Both the position numbers and the translations under genes were made by a program. From an uncultured Bacteroidales bacterium (lineage in GTDB: Bacteria > Bacteroidota > Bacteroidia > Bacteroidales > Muribaculaceae), in the NCBI GenBank assembly GCA_949123685.1, contig CASBHZ010000116.1:1-6377 (forward strand): 6,377 bases of DNA, read 5' to 3'. The notes under the pieces were generated by a model, which ran no database searches, was not told the origin of the DNA, and was given only the letters and a program-made list of their open reading frames with translations. Of the stretch, positions 5,778 through 6,377 are shown piece by piece (positions within the stretch are counted from its first letter, which is position 1; every line of letters starts with the position of its first letter).

Positions 5778-6215
5778 ATGGCAACATACAGAAGTGAAGA
5801 TGTTACTCTCGGTGCTCCTGCCGAGGCTGTTTTCCTTAAACTGAATAACCTTCAGGGGCTTGGAGACATGATCAAGAATGCTCCTGCCGATCAAATACCG
5901 GCAGACAAGCGTGATATGCTTGAGAAGATAGAGGTGTCGCAGGATACCATATCTTTCCCTGCTGGTCCTATGGGTGCGATTACTCTGCGCAAGACGGAGA
6001 GTGTCAATCCGTCTCTTATACGTCTGGAGGGGGAGGGGACTCCGGTTCCTATGTCGCTGAGTCTTCATATTGTTCCAATGGGTGAGGTTGCAAGCACGGC
6101 ATCGGTAGAGATTGATATTCAGATTCCGGCGATGCTTAAACCTATGGTTAGCGGACCTCTTAACAAGATGACATCGGAGTTTGCCAACATGCTGAGGGCT
6201 ATACCATTCAATTAA
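5778..6215 (+). CDS. SRPBCC/START-like domain protein (CoxG or polyketide-cyclase-like fold)
   Basis: A 145-residue soluble protein without signal peptide or membrane segment. The pattern fits the helix-grip fold: an N-terminal strand with the phrase VTLGAPAEAVFLKLNNLQGLGDMI (residues 9-32, like the AP-x-x-VF/W start of SRPBCC proteins), several alternating strands in the middle (DTISFPAGPMGAITLRKTE, then SLSLHIVPMGEVASTASVEIDIQI), and a long C-terminal helix (KPMVSGPLNKMTSEFANMLRAI). The fold binds hydrophobic ligands in many families, but no ligand or reaction can be named here. A gene of this kind directly after pyrE is, from memory, a recurrent arrangement in Bacteroidales; the ten-base gap supports co-transcription. 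The ATG at 5778 is the only sensible start. Confidence 0.75.
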   Translation: MATYRSEDVTLGAPAEAVFLKLNNLQGLGDMIKNAPADQIPADKRDMLEKIEVSQDTISFPAGPMGAITLRKTESVNPSLIRLEGEGTPVPMSLSLHIVPMGEVASTASVEIDIQIPAMLKPMVSGPLNKMTSEFANMLRAIPFN

Positions 6216-6224
6216 TAATCTGTT

Positions 6225-6344
6225 TTGAGAATATTTAAGGCAGTATTGGCTGCCATATCCCTGCCTGTTATCTTCTGTCTTTCGGGATGCAATTCAATAG
6301 ATGACGAGAAGATACCGGCGATGCCGGTGAGCATTAATTTATCG
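6225..6344 (+). CDS. Putative lipoprotein, N-terminal part only (cut by the contig end)
   Basis: Forty codons are present before the adapter. The protein begins LRIFKAVLAAISLPVIFCLS and has a clear lipoprotein signal peptide: basic residues at 2 and 5, a hydrophobic core 6-18, and lipobox L19-S20-G21-C22, so C22 should be lipidated by Lgt after cleavage by signal peptidase II. The mature part starts CNSIDDEKIPAMPVSINLS. The only start available in this frame after the stop at 6216-6218 is the TTG at 6225, nine bases after the preceding stop; no ATG lies before the signal peptide. It is probably the third gene of the pyrE operon. No family can be named from this fragment. The frame stays open through the adapter, so automatic annotation would add eleven false residues (RSEEPRLNSSH). 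Confidence 0.7.
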
Positions 6345-6377
6345 AGATCGGAAGAGCCACGTCTGAACTCCAGTCAC
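6345..6377 (+). other. Illumina TruSeq adapter sequence assembled into the contig (artefact)
   Basis: The last 33 bases begin AGATCGGAAGAGC and end GTCTGAACTCCAGTCAC, matching the 34-base TruSeq read 1 adapter with one base missing after AGAGC. This is library sequence, not genome. It ends exactly at the window edge, so the genomic contig stops at about 6344. Confidence 0.97.

Overview
The window looks like a contig from a Bacteroidales genome, most likely a gut species. The evidence is three copies of the Bacteroidetes promoter pattern (TTTG, 20 bases, TAATTTTG), the lack of Shine-Dalgarno sites, a tRNA gene without an encoded CCA, and protein sequences typical of the group. Family and genus cannot be fixed from the sequence. 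Both edges look artificial. The left edge (1-53) carries degenerate tandem repeats that resemble the end of an IS21-type insertion sequence. The right edge (6345-6377) is Illumina adapter sequence that was assembled into the contig.

Positions 1 to about 3750 look like one end of an integrated mobile element of the Bacteroides conjugative-transposon type. On the + strand, three genes overlap at ATGA junctions: a 5'-truncated topoisomerase-IA-like protein whose catalytic tyrosine position reads serine, then two small helix-turn-helix proteins of the excisionase-like class. A strong hairpin separates them from a convergent tyrosine recombinase on the - strand that lacks the usual first catalytic arginine. 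This content (Exc-like topoisomerase, Xis-like proteins, IntDOT-like integrase) resembles the excision and integration module of CTnDOT, in a different order. Upstream of the integrase is a noncoding stretch of about 430 bases with a cluster of five GTGCCA/TGGCAC repeats and a 14-base palindrome, which are good candidates for recombination or regulatory sites.

From about 3752 to the end the window looks like host chromosome. A tRNA gene with anticodon CAU lies on the - strand with its own hairpin terminator, and its 3' end faces the integrase, as expected if the element used this tRNA as its integration site. Divergent from it is a ROK-family sugar kinase, and the two promoters are back to back. 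Next, behind its own promoter, comes a likely operon: pyrE (orotate phosphoribosyltransferase), a START/SRPBCC-like protein, and the beginning of a lipoprotein gene cut off by the contig end.

No clearly new system is proven here. The most interesting items are the apparently catalytically dead topoisomerase-like protein tied to the excision genes, the repeat cluster in front of the integrase, and the divergent promoter pair. All family assignments are from reading the protein sequences; no database search was run.
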